DNA of 20,556 nucleotides. Source: Mariprofundaceae bacterium. Its GTDB lineage: Bacteria > Pseudomonadota > Zetaproteobacteria > Mariprofundales > Mariprofundaceae. The notes under the pieces were generated by a model. That model was given only the letters and a program-made list of their open reading frames with translations. It was not told the DNA's origin and did no database searches. Where the stretch lies: NCBI GenBank assembly GCA_027035825.1, contig JALVTX010000252.1, forward strand, positions 1 through 20,556, in the 5' to 3' direction. Both the position numbers and the translations under genes were made by a program. Shown in pieces: positions 1 through 8,464 of the stretch (within the stretch, counting starts at the first letter, position 1; each line of letters opens with the position of its first letter).

Positions 1-332
1 TGCTCACCTTCATCGATCAGGAAGTGGACGCGCGCAGGCAGGCCAAGGGCGCGGCGCTGACCACGACCGAGGTCATGGATGCGGTGCAGGCTGGCACGGG
101 CAAGCGCGTGCGCCCGATTGCGATGACCGCTACCGCCGTCATCGCGGGGCTGTTGCCCATCATGTGGGGCTCGGGCACGGGCAGTGACGTCATGCAGCGC
201 ATCGCCGCCCCCATGATCGGCGGCATGGTCACCACCACCCTGCTCTGCCTGATCGTGCTGCCGCTGATCTACGGCATGGTGCTGACGAACCTGCAGAAGC
301 GCCAGGAACGCGGATGGCATGGGCATTTGTAA
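1..332 (+). CDS. Heavy-metal efflux RND transporter, CusA/CzcA type (3' end only)
   Basis: This is the C-terminal end (about 109 residues, first whole codon at 3) of an inner-membrane RND pump that drives metal or drug export by proton antiport. The visible part contains the family's final transmembrane region: a KRVRPIAMTATAVIAGLLPI stretch, then GSGTGSDVMQRIAAPMIGGM, then a last hydrophobic helix ending in a short basic tail. The close match to the CusA/CzcA C-terminus (RPKAMT, GLLPI, G.GSEVM.RIA.PMIGGM), and the copper-type ATPase 72 bases downstream on the same strand, suggest a copper or silver efflux pump. The start lies outside the window. The metal cannot be told from this fragment, because the substrate-determining methionines are upstream. 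Confidence 0.88.
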   Translation, partial: LTFIDQEVDARRQAKGAALTTTEVMDAVQAGTGKRVRPIAMTATAVIAGLLPIMWGSGTGSDVMQRIAAPMIGGMVTTTLLCLIVLPLIYGMVLTNLQKRQERGWHGHL

Positions 333-404
333 GTTGCGTCCGAGAATGATGAACTATGCCGGCGTCGCTACGATGCGAGGGCGACACGCAATAACGGAGG
401 CGAC

Positions 405-2888
405 TTGAACGACAGAACCCGACTGATTCACGATCCCGTCTGCGGCATGGAGGTGGATGAGTCCAGCGAGCACACGCGTACGTTTCGCGGCGCGGAATTC
501 CGCTTTTGCAGCGCGCATTGCCTGGAGCGATTCAACGAAAGCCCGAACGACTACGTCGGCGAGGATGCGGCCATTGATCCTGTCTGCGGCATGAAGGTGC
601 CGCGGCACTCGACCAACCGCGTCGAGCATCAGGGCCACGAGTACCTGTTCTGCTCCGAACACTGCATCGAGAAGTTCCGGGCCGACCCGGCCGCCTACGA
701 GGGCAAGGATGTGCCCGGGGCGCATGCGCCCGCCCCCGCCAGGACAACGACGCCCGCGGATGCCGACGCCATCTATTTCTGCCCGATGTGCCCGGGGCAG
801 GAGCAGCAAGGCCCGGGCATATGCAAAGTCTGCGGCATGGCGCTGGAGCCGATGGCCGCGCCGACGCTGGCCGCCGAGGAGGAGAACCCCGAACTGGAGG
901 ACATGACCCGCCGCTTGCGCATCAGCGCGGCACTGGCCGCGCCACTGTTCCTGCTGGCGATGGCGGCTGATCTCGCGCCCGGCTGGCTGCCGGGCATTCT
1001 CACCCACCGCGTGGTGCAATGGATCGAGTTCGCGCTGGCCGCGCCGGTGGTGCTCTGGGGCGGCAAGCCCTTCTTCGAGCGTTTCTGGCTCTCTCTCAAG
1101 ACTTGGAATCTCAACATGTTCACGCTCATCGGCCTGGGCGTGGGCGTCGCCTTCGCCTACAGCGTCGTGGCGCTGGTCGCGCCGAATATCTTCCCGCCGG
1201 TGATGCGCATGGACGATGGCCGCGTGGCCGTTTATTTCGAGGCCTCGGCCGTCATCGTGGCGCTGGTGCTGCTCGGGCAGGTGCTGGAACTCAAGGCGCG
1301 CTCGCGCACCAACGAGGCCATCAAGCTGCTCCTGGGGCTGGCCCCGAACACCGCCCGCAAGCTCATGGAGGACGGAACCGAGCAGGACGTGCCGCTAGAT
1401 CAGGTGCGCGTGGGCGACGTGCTGCGCGTGCGACCGGGGGAGAAGGTCCCGGTGGACGGCGTCGTGATCGAGGGCGAAAGCCACGTGGACGAGTCCATGG
1501 TGACCGGCGAGCCAACCCCGGTTGGCAAATCCGCCGGAGACACCCTGATCGCCGGCACCGTGAACGGCAGCGGCACGCTCTTGATGCGGGCCGAGAAGGT
1601 GGGCGCGGACACCCTGCTGGCGCGCATCGTGCAGATGGTGGCCGAAGCGCAGCGCTCTCGCGCGCCGATCCAGAAGCTGGCCGACACCGTGGCCGGATAC
1701 TTCGTGCCGGCCGTCGTCGCCGTCGCCATCCTCGCCTTCTTCGCCTGGTATGCCTTCGGCCCCGAGCCGAGGCTGGCCCATGCGATCGTGAATGCGGTGG
1801 CCGTGCTCATCATCGCCTGCCCTTGCGCGCTGGGATTGGCCACACCGATCTCCATCATGGTCGGCACCGGCCGGGGCGCTCAGGCCGGCGTGCTCATCAG
1901 GAATGCCGAGGCGCTGGAAATCATGGAGAAGGTTGACACGCTGGTCGTGGACAAGACCGGCACGCTGACGGAAGGGAGGCCCGCCCTCACCGCCATCCAT
2001 TGCGCCGAGGGCCTGGCGGAAGACGAAGCGCTCGCCCTGGCCGCCAGCGCCGAGCAGGGCAGCGAACACCCGCTGGCGGCCGCCATCGTCTCCGCCTCGC
2101 GAGCGCGGAACCTGACGCTTTCGCGGCCCGACGCATTCGAGGCCGTCGCCGGTCATGGGGTGATGGCCTGCGTGGACGGGCGCGAGATCGCGCTGGGCAA
2201 CGCGGCGCTGATGGAACGCCAGGGCGTGGACGCCGCCGGACTGGCCGCGTGGGCGGCCGAGCGCCAGGCAGAAGGGGCGACCGTGGTGCTGATGGCCGTG
2301 GATGGCCGGGCGGCCTGCGCCTTCGCGGTGGCCGACCCGGTGAAGGCGACGACGCCCGAGGCCATCCGCGCCCTGCACGAGGAAGGCATCGAAATCGTGA
2401 TGCTGACCGGCGACCAGCGCGACACCGCGCGCGCCGTGGCCGAACAACTGGGCATCGACCGCTTCGAGGCCGAGGTGTTGCCCGATCGCAAGGCCGAGGT
2501 CGTGCGCGCCCTCCAGGCCGAGGGGCGGACGGTGGCGATGGCCGGCGACGGCATCAACGATGCGCCGGCGCTGGCCGCCGCCCACGTCGGCATTGCCATG
2601 GGCACGGGCACGGACGTGGCAATGGAATCGGCCGGCATTACGCTGGTCAAGGGCGATCTCACCGGCATCGTGCGCGCGCGCAGGCTTTCGCGCGCCGTGA
2701 TGCGCAACATCCGGCAGAACCTGTTCTGGGCCTTTGCCTACAACACGCTTGGCGTGCCGGTTGCGGCCGGCGCGCTGTACCCGGTCTTCGGGCTGCTGCT
2801 GTCGCCGGTCATCGCGGCGGCGGCGATGAGCTTCTCCTCGGTGACCGTCATCTCCAACGCGCTGCGCCTGCGCCGGGTGCGCTTATAA
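405..2888 (+). CDS. copA: Copper-translocating P1B-type ATPase with two YHS modules and a heavy-metal-binding module
   Basis: An 827-residue membrane ATPase, probably exporting Cu(I) from the cytoplasm. Two N-terminal YHS-like modules (about 9-55 and 57-100, each opening with DPVCGM and carrying a later C-x3-C pair) are followed by an HMBD-type module (about 123-150, YFCPMCP then CKVCGMALEPM). Core motifs are all present: TGEP at 367-370, the CPC membrane motif at 472-474, DKTGTLT with phosphorylated D516, HP at 555-556, MLTGD, and GDGINDAP around 714. Late helices carry YN-x4-P and MSFSSV, the P1B-1 copper signature. The classical N-terminal CxxC HMA domain is absent. The start is TTG at 405, four bases after GGAGG (396-400). 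The stop lies 10 bases before the methyltransferase start. The symbol denotes the functional class; SilP/CtpV-like naming is possible. Confidence 0.93.
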   Translation: MNDRTRLIHDPVCGMEVDESSEHTRTFRGAEFRFCSAHCLERFNESPNDYVGEDAAIDPVCGMKVPRHSTNRVEHQGHEYLFCSEHCIEKFRADPAAYEGKDVPGAHAPAPARTTTPADADAIYFCPMCPGQEQQGPGICKVCGMALEPMAAPTLAAEEENPELEDMTRRLRISAALAAPLFLLAMAADLAPGWLPGILTHRVVQWIEFALAAPVVLWGGKPFFERFWLSLKTWNLNMFTLIGLGVGVAFAYSVVALVAPNIFPPVMRMDDGRVAVYFEASAVIVALVLLGQVLELKARSRTNEAIKLLLGLAPNTARKLMEDGTEQDVPLDQVRVGDVLRVRPGEKVPVDGVVIEGESHVDESMVTGEPTPVGKSAGDTLIAGTVNGSGTLLMRAEKVGADTLLARIVQMVAEAQRSRAPIQKLADTVAGYFVPAVVAVAILAFFAWYAFGPEPRLAHAIVNAVAVLIIACPCALGLATPISIMVGTGRGAQAGVLIRNAEALEIMEKVDTLVVDKTGTLTEGRPALTAIHCAEGLAEDEALALAASAEQGSEHPLAAAIVSASRARNLTLSRPDAFEAVAGHGVMACVDGREIALGNAALMERQGVDAAGLAAWAAERQAEGATVVLMAVDGRAACAFAVADPVKATTPEAIRALHEEGIEIVMLTGDQRDTARAVAEQLGIDRFEAEVLPDRKAEVVRALQAEGRTVAMAGDGINDAPALAAAHVGIAMGTGTDVAMESAGITLVKGDLTGIVRARRLSRAVMRNIRQNLFWAFAYNTLGVPVAAGALYPVFGLLLSPVIAAAAMSFSSVTVISNALRLRRVRL

Positions 2889-2898
2889 GCGGAACCGC

Positions 2899-3858
2899 TT
2901 GAAGGATCAGCTCGAACACGGCCTGCCGGCCGCCTTCGTCGATCGTTGCCGGGCCATCGTGCCCGAGGCGGAGTGGCCGGACTTCCTCGCCAGCTTCCGC
3001 CGGCCCCGCGCCTGCGCCGTGCGGGTGAACACGCTGCGCACGACCACCGAGGCGGTGCGCTCACGGCTGCGAGCCGACGGGCTCGCCGCGGCTCCCCTGC
3101 CCGGCCTGCCCGAGACGCTCATCGTCCCGGCCGGGCAGCGCGCGGCTCTGCTGGCGCACCCCTTGGTGGCGGCGGGGGATCTGTATGCGCAGGGGCTGGC
3201 CAGCCAGCTCGCCACCCTGGCGCTCGACCCGCAGCCCGGCGAAACCGTGCTCGACCTCTGCGCCGCTCCGGGCGGCAAGACGGCGCACATCGCCTGCCGC
3301 ATGTCCGGCCGGGGGCGCATCATCGCCATCGAGGCGGTGAAGAAGCGCTTCTTCAAGCTGCGCGGCAACCTGGAGAAGCAGGGATTGGCATGCGTGGAAA
3401 CCCGCTGCATGGATGGCCGCGCCGCCTGGCGCTGCCTGTCGGAGGCCTGCGATCGCGTGATGGTGGACGCGCCCTGCTCCAGCGAGGCGCGCTTCCGGGC
3501 CGGTGAGCCGGAGACCTTCCGCTACTGGAGCCCGCGCAAGATCGGTGAAATGCGCCGCAAGCAGAAGGGCCTCATCCGCGCCGGCATCCGCTGCCTGAAG
3601 CCCGGCGGCGCCCTGCTCTATGCCACCTGCTCGTTCGCGCCGGAGGAAAACGAAAGCGTGGTGCATGACGCCCTGCGCGTTTTCGGCGATGCCGTCGAGG
3701 TCGCCCCCCCGAGCCTGCCGGGGTGGGTGCGCGCGCAGCCCGGCCTGACCGAGTGGCGCGGGCGCGCCTTCCATCCAGACGTGCAACGAGCGCGGCGCAT
3801 CCTGCCCGATGCGCGCACCTCCGGGTTCTTCCTGTGCCTGTTGCGTCGCCGGCCCTGA
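2899..3858 (+). CDS. RsmB/NSUN-family RNA (cytosine-5) methyltransferase
   Basis: A 319-residue SAM-dependent RNA m5C methyltransferase. Seen in the sequence: an N-terminal RVNTLR segment typical of the family; SAM-binding motif I at about 117-130 (VLDLCAAPGGKTAHIA); an acidic IIAIEA strand end; motif IV DAPCS with C193; and motif VI YATCSF with C244. In this family the motif VI cysteine attacks C6 of the target base, and the motif IV cysteine helps release the product. The protein is shorter than RsmB or RsmF of E. coli: it lacks the NusB-like N-domain of RsmB and the PUA-type C-domain of RsmF. The exact rRNA or tRNA target is therefore open. It starts at TTG 10 bases after the ATPase stop, so it is probably co-transcribed with it. 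It converges on the PEBP gene with a 12-base gap. Confidence 0.9.
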   Translation: MKDQLEHGLPAAFVDRCRAIVPEAEWPDFLASFRRPRACAVRVNTLRTTTEAVRSRLRADGLAAAPLPGLPETLIVPAGQRAALLAHPLVAAGDLYAQGLASQLATLALDPQPGETVLDLCAAPGGKTAHIACRMSGRGRIIAIEAVKKRFFKLRGNLEKQGLACVETRCMDGRAAWRCLSEACDRVMVDAPCSSEARFRAGEPETFRYWSPRKIGEMRRKQKGLIRAGIRCLKPGGALLYATCSFAPEENESVVHDALRVFGDAVEVAPPSLPGWVRAQPGLTEWRGRAFHPDVQRARRILPDARTSGFFLCLLRRRP

Positions 3859-3870
3859 GGAGAGCGTTGC

Positions 3871-4437
3871 TCAGTCGCCCTTTTGATACGTCCCCATCAT
3901 CGTCGCCCGCGCCAGCACATGCCCCTGCATGGCCCGCTCCAGGTCGGCCTTGGTCGGCGCGTGCAGGTCGGGCAGCACAACATCCAGCGCATAGAGCTTG
4001 AAGAAATAACGATGGCGACCGATGGGCGGGCATGGGCCGCCGTAGCCGGTGCGCCGCCAGTCGTTGACGCCCTCCAGCGTGCCCGAGGGCAGGCGTCGAA
4101 CGCCCTCCTCCAATCCCGTCGCATCCGGCGGCAGGTTGTAGAGCACCCAATGCACCCAGGTCATCTTCGGTGCCGCGGGGTCGGGCGCATCCGGGTCGTC
4201 CACGATCAGCGCCAGGCTGCGCGCTCCCGCCGGCGCGCCGGCGAACGAGAGCGGCGGCGAGATATCCTCGCCCTCGCAGGTGTACTTCGACGGAATCCCG
4301 CCGCCATCCTGGAAAGCGGGCGACGAAATGCTCAGTGCATCACTCATGGTTTCACCTCCTTTGGCTGTTGGCATGCCAGGCCCTGCCGACAGCATGGCCA
4401 GGACCAGCAAGACCGGCAGCCCGCGCAAACCATTCAT
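3871..4437 (-). CDS. YbhB/YbcL-type Raf kinase inhibitor-like (PEBP) protein, two possible starts
   Basis: A small phosphatidylethanolamine-binding-protein fold, known in E. coli as YbhB (cytoplasmic) and YbcL (secreted). The family signature is clear: VDDPDAPD, then WVHWVLYNLP, then GGPCPPIGRHRYFFKLYALD. Two starts are plausible. ATG at 4437 gives 188 residues. It overlaps the protease stop as ATGA, has a GGGGAG element upstream, and adds a signal-peptide-like leader (R5, then LPVLLVLAMLSAG). An internal ATG at 4347 gives 158 residues, the size of YbhB, and has a near-perfect Shine-Dalgarno six bases upstream. I annotate the longer form; the short form may be made as well or instead. The last gene of the MFS-lemA-M48-PEBP minus-strand run. 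Its ligand is unknown. Confidence 0.9.
   Translation of the reverse strand: MNGLRGLPVLLVLAMLSAGPGMPTAKGGETMSDALSISSPAFQDGGGIPSKYTCEGEDISPPLSFAGAPAGARSLALIVDDPDAPDPAAPKMTWVHWVLYNLPPDATGLEEGVRRLPSGTLEGVNDWRRTGYGGPCPPIGRHRYFFKLYALDVVLPDLHAPTKADLERAMQGHVLARATMMGTYQKGD
4354..4362 (-). promoter_or_regulatory. Strong internal Shine-Dalgarno inside the PEBP reading frame
   Basis: On the minus strand the sequence reads AAAGGAGGT, followed by a six-base spacer and ATG (4347-4345). This is almost full complementarity to the 16S anti-Shine-Dalgarno with ideal spacing. It would direct translation of a 158-residue PEBP form without the hydrophobic leader. Because it lies within the longer frame, it decides between (or permits both of) a cytoplasmic and an exported product. 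Confidence 0.7.
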
Positions 4438-6422
4438 GGCGCGCTCCCCGGCCAGGCGATGGCTTCCTCGTCGGCATCCGGCGCGCCGGGCAGCGGCGGC
4501 ATCGGGCAGTCCAGACTGGCCGCGAAGACGCGCAAAAGCTCCATCTCGCGCAGGTGGGCGCGGCCATCGGCCATGACGCAGGCGGCCGCCGCCTCCAGCA
4601 GGCGCTTCTTGAGCGCGGGCGCGGCGAATTCCCAGCGGTCGAGCGCCGCATCCAGCGTCCTGAGCCCCAGCGCCTTGCGCTCGGGCAAGCCCGCCTTCCC
4701 GCCACCCTTCGGAGCCAGCACCTGCATGCCGCGCGCAAACGCATGTCGCGCGCCGGCTTCGTCCCGGGCGCCCGCCCATGCCAGCGTGCCCAGCAGCACC
4801 CGCGCCGCATCCAGCACCTGGGCCAGTCGCTCGTGGCGAACCTCCGGCGGCCGCGCCTCGCCGAAGGTCGCATCCAGGCGCGCAAGCAGGATGCGCCGCA
4901 GGCCGTATTCGAACAGGCTCACGCGCCCATCGGCCCGTATCAGCGCCTCCAGCGCATCGCGGAAGGTACGGTATTGCGGCCCGGACTGGCATTCCAGGGC
5001 CGGCAGCAGCACCTGCGCCAGCGGCAACCGGAGCTCCGCCTCCAGCCGGGAGACGCGCGGCTCCAGGTCAAGCAGCAGGTCAAAATCCCCATCCGGCGCC
5101 TTGTCACGCAGCAGCGCCAGTTGCCGCTTGCGAACCTCCCGCCGCCCACTCAGCAGCAGCGCATAGGCCATCGCCCGCGCGGAATGCGGCTCGCGCGCCA
5201 GCCGACGCAGCGACTCGGGAATGCGGGCCAGCATCTCGCGCGCCATTGCGGCCTGCGCCGGCCCGGGCGCGCCCACGCTATCCGCCAGTCCCTCCGCCGT
5301 CGCCCGGCCAGGCTCAACCCCGCCCGTCGCAACCGCCATCGAGACGGGCGACTCGGCCTCCCGCCGCACCCGCGCGGCCAGCGCTTCGGCATCCACCGTT
5401 TCCAGCCGACCGCGAAAGGACGGATCCAGCCGCCGGATGCGCTCCGCCAGCGGCGGATGCGTGGCCCACCAACTGCCCGATGCCGAGGCGGACAGCGCGT
5501 TGCAAAAAAAGAGATGACTGGCCTGGTGCGCGGCCGGCTGGACGATGCGCCCCCCCTGTTTGTAGCCGCCGATGATCTTCAGCGCCCCGGCCAGCCCCTC
5601 GGGATTGCGCGTGAACTGCACGGCGGCCGCGTCGGCCAGGAACTCGCGCTGGCGCGACACCGCGCGCTTGATGAGATCGGCCAGCACCATGCCGATGAGC
5701 CCCGCCATGAACAGCAGGAACCCCAGCAGCATCAAGGCCGGCGGCGCGCCGCCGCCCTGCCGCCGGGCCAGTGTCCCGCGGCGCGCCATGGACAGCCGCA
5801 TCGAACCGCTGAGCAAGTGCATGCCGGCGTCGCTGACCAGCATGATGCCGAACAGGAGCCCCATCAGGCGCATCTTGATGAGCGTGTCCCCGTTCAGCAG
5901 GTGGCTGAACTCGTGCGCGATGACGCCCTGCAACTGCTCTCGGCTCAGCAGTTCCATCGCCCCGCGCGTGACGCCGATGGCCGCGTCGCGCGGCGAGAAC
6001 CCGACGGCGAACGCGTTGATGCCCGCATCCTCCAGCAGGAACACCGGCGGCGCGGGCACGCCGGAGGCGATGGCCATCTCCTCCACCACGTTCAGCAGCC
6101 GCCGTTCCAGGAAATCATCGCTGTTGGGCATGATGCGCCGCCCACCGAGGGACTCGGCCACCCCCGGCCCGCCGCCGGCGCGCAGCATCGCGGACTTGTA
6201 GAGACTGCCGCCCAGGATCACGGCCAGCGTCACCGCGTCCGTCCACAGCATGCGCTCCATGTCCCAGAAGCGGTAATCGGGCGCGACGCGCCACAGAAAC
6301 GGCAGCAGCAGGCTGATGACCGCATACACCGCCGCCGTCACGCCCGCCACCGCCAGCGCGAACAGGCCTACCAGCAGCGCCGTGCGCCGGCGCGCATCCT
6401 CCTGGGCCTCGAAAAAGTTCAT
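4434..6422 (-). CDS. M48-family membrane zinc metalloprotease (HtpX-like) with long C-terminal extension
   Basis: A 662-residue inner-membrane protease. Two N-terminal hydrophobic segments (about 15-44 and 58-75) precede the catalytic domain. The zinc motif HEFSH is at 170-174, with LLNGDTL just after. Two more hydrophobic segments follow (about 186-205 and 228-250), then the third zinc ligand in REFLADAAA (E260), and THPPLAERIRRLDP near 321-334. These match HtpX-type M48 peptidases, which degrade membrane proteins. HtpX is about 290 residues, so roughly 310 residues here are an added, mostly helical C-terminal region. That region has two ADGR stretches that resemble TerB-like helical repeats (weak inference). 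It lies 18 bases downstream of lemA with a GGGGGAG element upstream of ATG, and overlaps the PEBP start by ATGA. Confidence 0.92.
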   Translation of the reverse strand: MNFFEAQEDARRRTALLVGLFALAVAGVTAAVYAVISLLLPFLWRVAPDYRFWDMERMLWTDAVTLAVILGGSLYKSAMLRAGGGPGVAESLGGRRIMPNSDDFLERRLLNVVEEMAIASGVPAPPVFLLEDAGINAFAVGFSPRDAAIGVTRGAMELLSREQLQGVIAHEFSHLLNGDTLIKMRLMGLLFGIMLVSDAGMHLLSGSMRLSMARRGTLARRQGGGAPPALMLLGFLLFMAGLIGMVLADLIKRAVSRQREFLADAAAVQFTRNPEGLAGALKIIGGYKQGGRIVQPAAHQASHLFFCNALSASASGSWWATHPPLAERIRRLDPSFRGRLETVDAEALAARVRREAESPVSMAVATGGVEPGRATAEGLADSVGAPGPAQAAMAREMLARIPESLRRLAREPHSARAMAYALLLSGRREVRKRQLALLRDKAPDGDFDLLLDLEPRVSRLEAELRLPLAQVLLPALECQSGPQYRTFRDALEALIRADGRVSLFEYGLRRILLARLDATFGEARPPEVRHERLAQVLDAARVLLGTLAWAGARDEAGARHAFARGMQVLAPKGGGKAGLPERKALGLRTLDAALDRWEFAAPALKKRLLEAAAACVMADGRAHLREMELLRVFAASLDCPMPPLPGAPDADEEAIAWPGSAP

Positions 6423-6440
6423 GGCGGGGAAACTCCCCCG

Positions 6441-7031
6441 TTAGCTGAACGACACCCGCACCGGCTCCTTCTCGGCGGCGTTCTCGATTTCATACAACTG
6501 CGCCGGGCCAAAACCGAACCACGAGGCAATCAGGTTGTCCGGAAAGCTCTCGCGCCGGGTGTTGTAGGTCATCACGGCGTCGTTGTAGGCCTGCCGCGCG
6601 AAGCCCACGCGGTTCTCGGTCGTGGTCAGCTCCTCGAAGAGCTGGCGCATGTTCGCATCCGCCTTCAGCTCGGGATAAGCCTCGATGGCCACGTTCAGTC
6701 GGCCCAGGGCGCCAGCCAGCGCCCCCTCCGCGCCCATCAGCGCCTGCATCGCCGAGGCGTCCGACGGATCGCGGGCGGCCCGCTCATGGGCGGCCACGGC
6801 CCGCGCCCGCGCCTCCGTCACCACCTCCAGCGTCTCCCGCTCATGCTTCAGATATGCCTTGGCCGTCTCGACCAGGTTCGGAATCAGGTCGTATCGCCGC
6901 TTGAGCTGCACGTCGATCTGCGCGAACGCGTTCTTGAACTGGTTGCGCAGGCGAACCAGCCGGTTGTAGCTGACGACGATGAACAGCACCACCGCGCCCA
7001 TCAGGCCCAAGGCCACCATTGCTCCGGTCAT
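6441..7031 (-). CDS. LemA family membrane protein
   Basis: A 196-residue LemA-family protein. It has one N-terminal membrane helix (about 5-21) followed by the diagnostic NRLVRLRNQFKNAFAQIDVQ and KRRYDLIPNLVETAKAYLKH stretches, and an alpha-helical bundle ending with VSFS. LemA proteins have a short outside N-terminus, one helix and a long helical domain; their biochemical role is not established. It sits directly upstream of the M48 protease with 18 bases between them. That pairing is recurrent, and the two proteins are probably functionally linked. The ATG at 7031 has AAGGAGG seven to eight bases upstream, a strong ribosome-binding site that fixes the start. Confidence 0.93.
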   Translation of the reverse strand: MTGAMVALGLMGAVVLFIVVSYNRLVRLRNQFKNAFAQIDVQLKRRYDLIPNLVETAKAYLKHERETLEVVTEARARAVAAHERAARDPSDASAMQALMGAEGALAGALGRLNVAIEAYPELKADANMRQLFEELTTTENRVGFARQAYNDAVMTYNTRRESFPDNLIASWFGFGPAQLYEIENAAEKEPVRVSFS

Positions 7032-7111
7032 CGCTTCCTCCTTTTCACGGTTGCTCTCGAAATCCCATGTTCATTCTGGCAGAAAACGCCGCTCGGGCCA
7101 AATCGCGCGCA

Positions 7112-8374
7112 TCAGCCGCCCGCCGCCGACCTCACCTGCACGCGCCACAGCACCGCGCCGCCGGCCAGGAACAGCACCGCCACGCTCAGCACCGCCAACC
7201 GGTTGCTGCCCGAGGCGAGGCTGACCACCGCCATCAGCACGGGGCCGAGAATGGCCGCGAACTTGCCCATCATGTTGTAGAAGCCGAAGAACTCGCCCGC
7301 CTTGTCGCGCGGGATCAGCCTTGCATACAGCGAGCGGCTCAGGGACTGCACGCCGCCCATCACCAGCCCCGAAACGCCCGCCAGCCACCAGAAATCCCGC
7401 GCATCCTTCATGAACAGGCTCCACACGCACAGGCCGGCATAGACGCCGATGCCGACGAGGATGCCGGCCTTGGGGCCGTAGCGTTCCCCCACCCGGCCGA
7501 AGACGATGGCGGCCGGAAAGGCCACGAACTGCGTCAACAGCAGCGCCCCGATCAGCGCCCCGGCGTCAATGCCCAGCGCCAAGCCATAGTCCAGCGCCAT
7601 GCGGGCGATGGTGCCCACCCCGTCGATGTAGAGCCAATAGGCCACCAGGAACAGCCACACGGCGCGGAAACGGCGCACGTGATGAAAGGTGTCAGCCAGC
7701 TCCGCGACCCCCGCGCGGGCCGCCTCCAGGATGGGCGGCGAGATTGCCGGCGCGGACTCGCGCACCCGCCAGATCAGCGGCAGCGAAAACGCGGCCCACC
7801 AGAGCGCCACGCTCAGAAACGCGGCGCGCACGGCCGCGTCCGTCCCGGCCAGGCCAAACCAGTGCGGATGCGTCACCGCCGCCACGTCCAGCGCAAACAG
7901 CAGTCCGCCGCCCAGGTAACCCAGCCCGTAGCCCAGCGCCGAAACGCGATCGAGTTCGCCGGGCGCGGCCACGTCGGTGAGCAATGCGTCGTAAAACACG
8001 TTGCCCGCCGAGAAACCGATGGCGGCCAGCGCATACAGCAGCATGGCCGCCACCCACGCCCCCTCGCGGGCGAAGAACAGCCCGCCCGTCATCACGATGC
8101 CCAGCCCCACGAAGGCCAGCAGCAGGCGCTTCTTCGCGCCGCAACGATCGGCCACCGCGCCCAGCACCGGCGCCATCACGGCCACCATCAGGCCGGCCGC
8201 GCCGTTGGCCAGCCCCAGCCAGAACGTGCTTTCGCTGGCCGCCATGCCGGCCGCCCAGTATTGCTTGAAATGGATGGGGAAGAAACCCGCCATCACCGCC
8301 GTGGCGAAGGCGGAGTTGGCCCAGTCATACATCGCCCAGGCCCGGATGCTTCGACGCCTGTCCGCCCGCCTCAT
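7112..8374 (-). CDS. MFS transporter, Atg22/UMF-like
   Basis: A 420-residue polytopic membrane transporter. The N-terminus has RAWAMYDWANSAFAT, the hallmark of the UMF/Atg22 (vacuole effluxer-like) branch of the major facilitator superfamily. It is followed by GLANGAAGLMVAVMAPVLGA and DRCGAKKR, the MFS loop 2-3 motif, then about twelve hydrophobic segments. Substrate unknown: eukaryotic Atg22 exports amino acids from the vacuole, but bacterial members are mostly uncharacterised. The start ATG at 8374 has GGAGG close upstream. The frame stays open to 8857, but that part antiparallels the lipoprotein gene and lacks protein-like character, so I excluded it. lemA follows 80 bases downstream; co-transcription is possible. 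Confidence 0.9.
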   Translation of the reverse strand: MRRADRRRSIRAWAMYDWANSAFATAVMAGFFPIHFKQYWAAGMAASESTFWLGLANGAAGLMVAVMAPVLGAVADRCGAKKRLLLAFVGLGIVMTGGLFFAREGAWVAAMLLYALAAIGFSAGNVFYDALLTDVAAPGELDRVSALGYGLGYLGGGLLFALDVAAVTHPHWFGLAGTDAAVRAAFLSVALWWAAFSLPLIWRVRESAPAISPPILEAARAGVAELADTFHHVRRFRAVWLFLVAYWLYIDGVGTIARMALDYGLALGIDAGALIGALLLTQFVAFPAAIVFGRVGERYGPKAGILVGIGVYAGLCVWSLFMKDARDFWWLAGVSGLVMGGVQSLSRSLYARLIPRDKAGEFFGFYNMMGKFAAILGPVLMAVVSLASGSNRLAVLSVAVLFLAGGAVLWRVQVRSAAGG

Positions 8375-8464
8375 GGCCCCCTCCGCAAGGTGCGCCCCTT
8401 TCGCATGATATGAATGTAGCGAACGGCCGTTGCATTTGCGAGATGCCTGCGCGAGCATCGCGAC

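Noticed and set aside
1395..2585. A 396-codon minus-strand frame inside the copper ATPase
   Set aside because: It is antisense to conserved ATPase motifs (DKTGTLT, GDGIND), has low-complexity composition and no recognisable domain.
4438..4992. Extension of the PEBP frame upstream of 4437
   Set aside because: It is within the M48 coding region in another frame and its translation is arginine- and glycine-rich without family similarity.
4170..7280. A 1036-codon open frame on the plus strand
   Set aside because: It lies antisense to M48 and lemA, which have clear family motifs. Its translation is rich in Arg, Pro, Gln and His with no domain, as expected of a shadow frame in GC-rich DNA.
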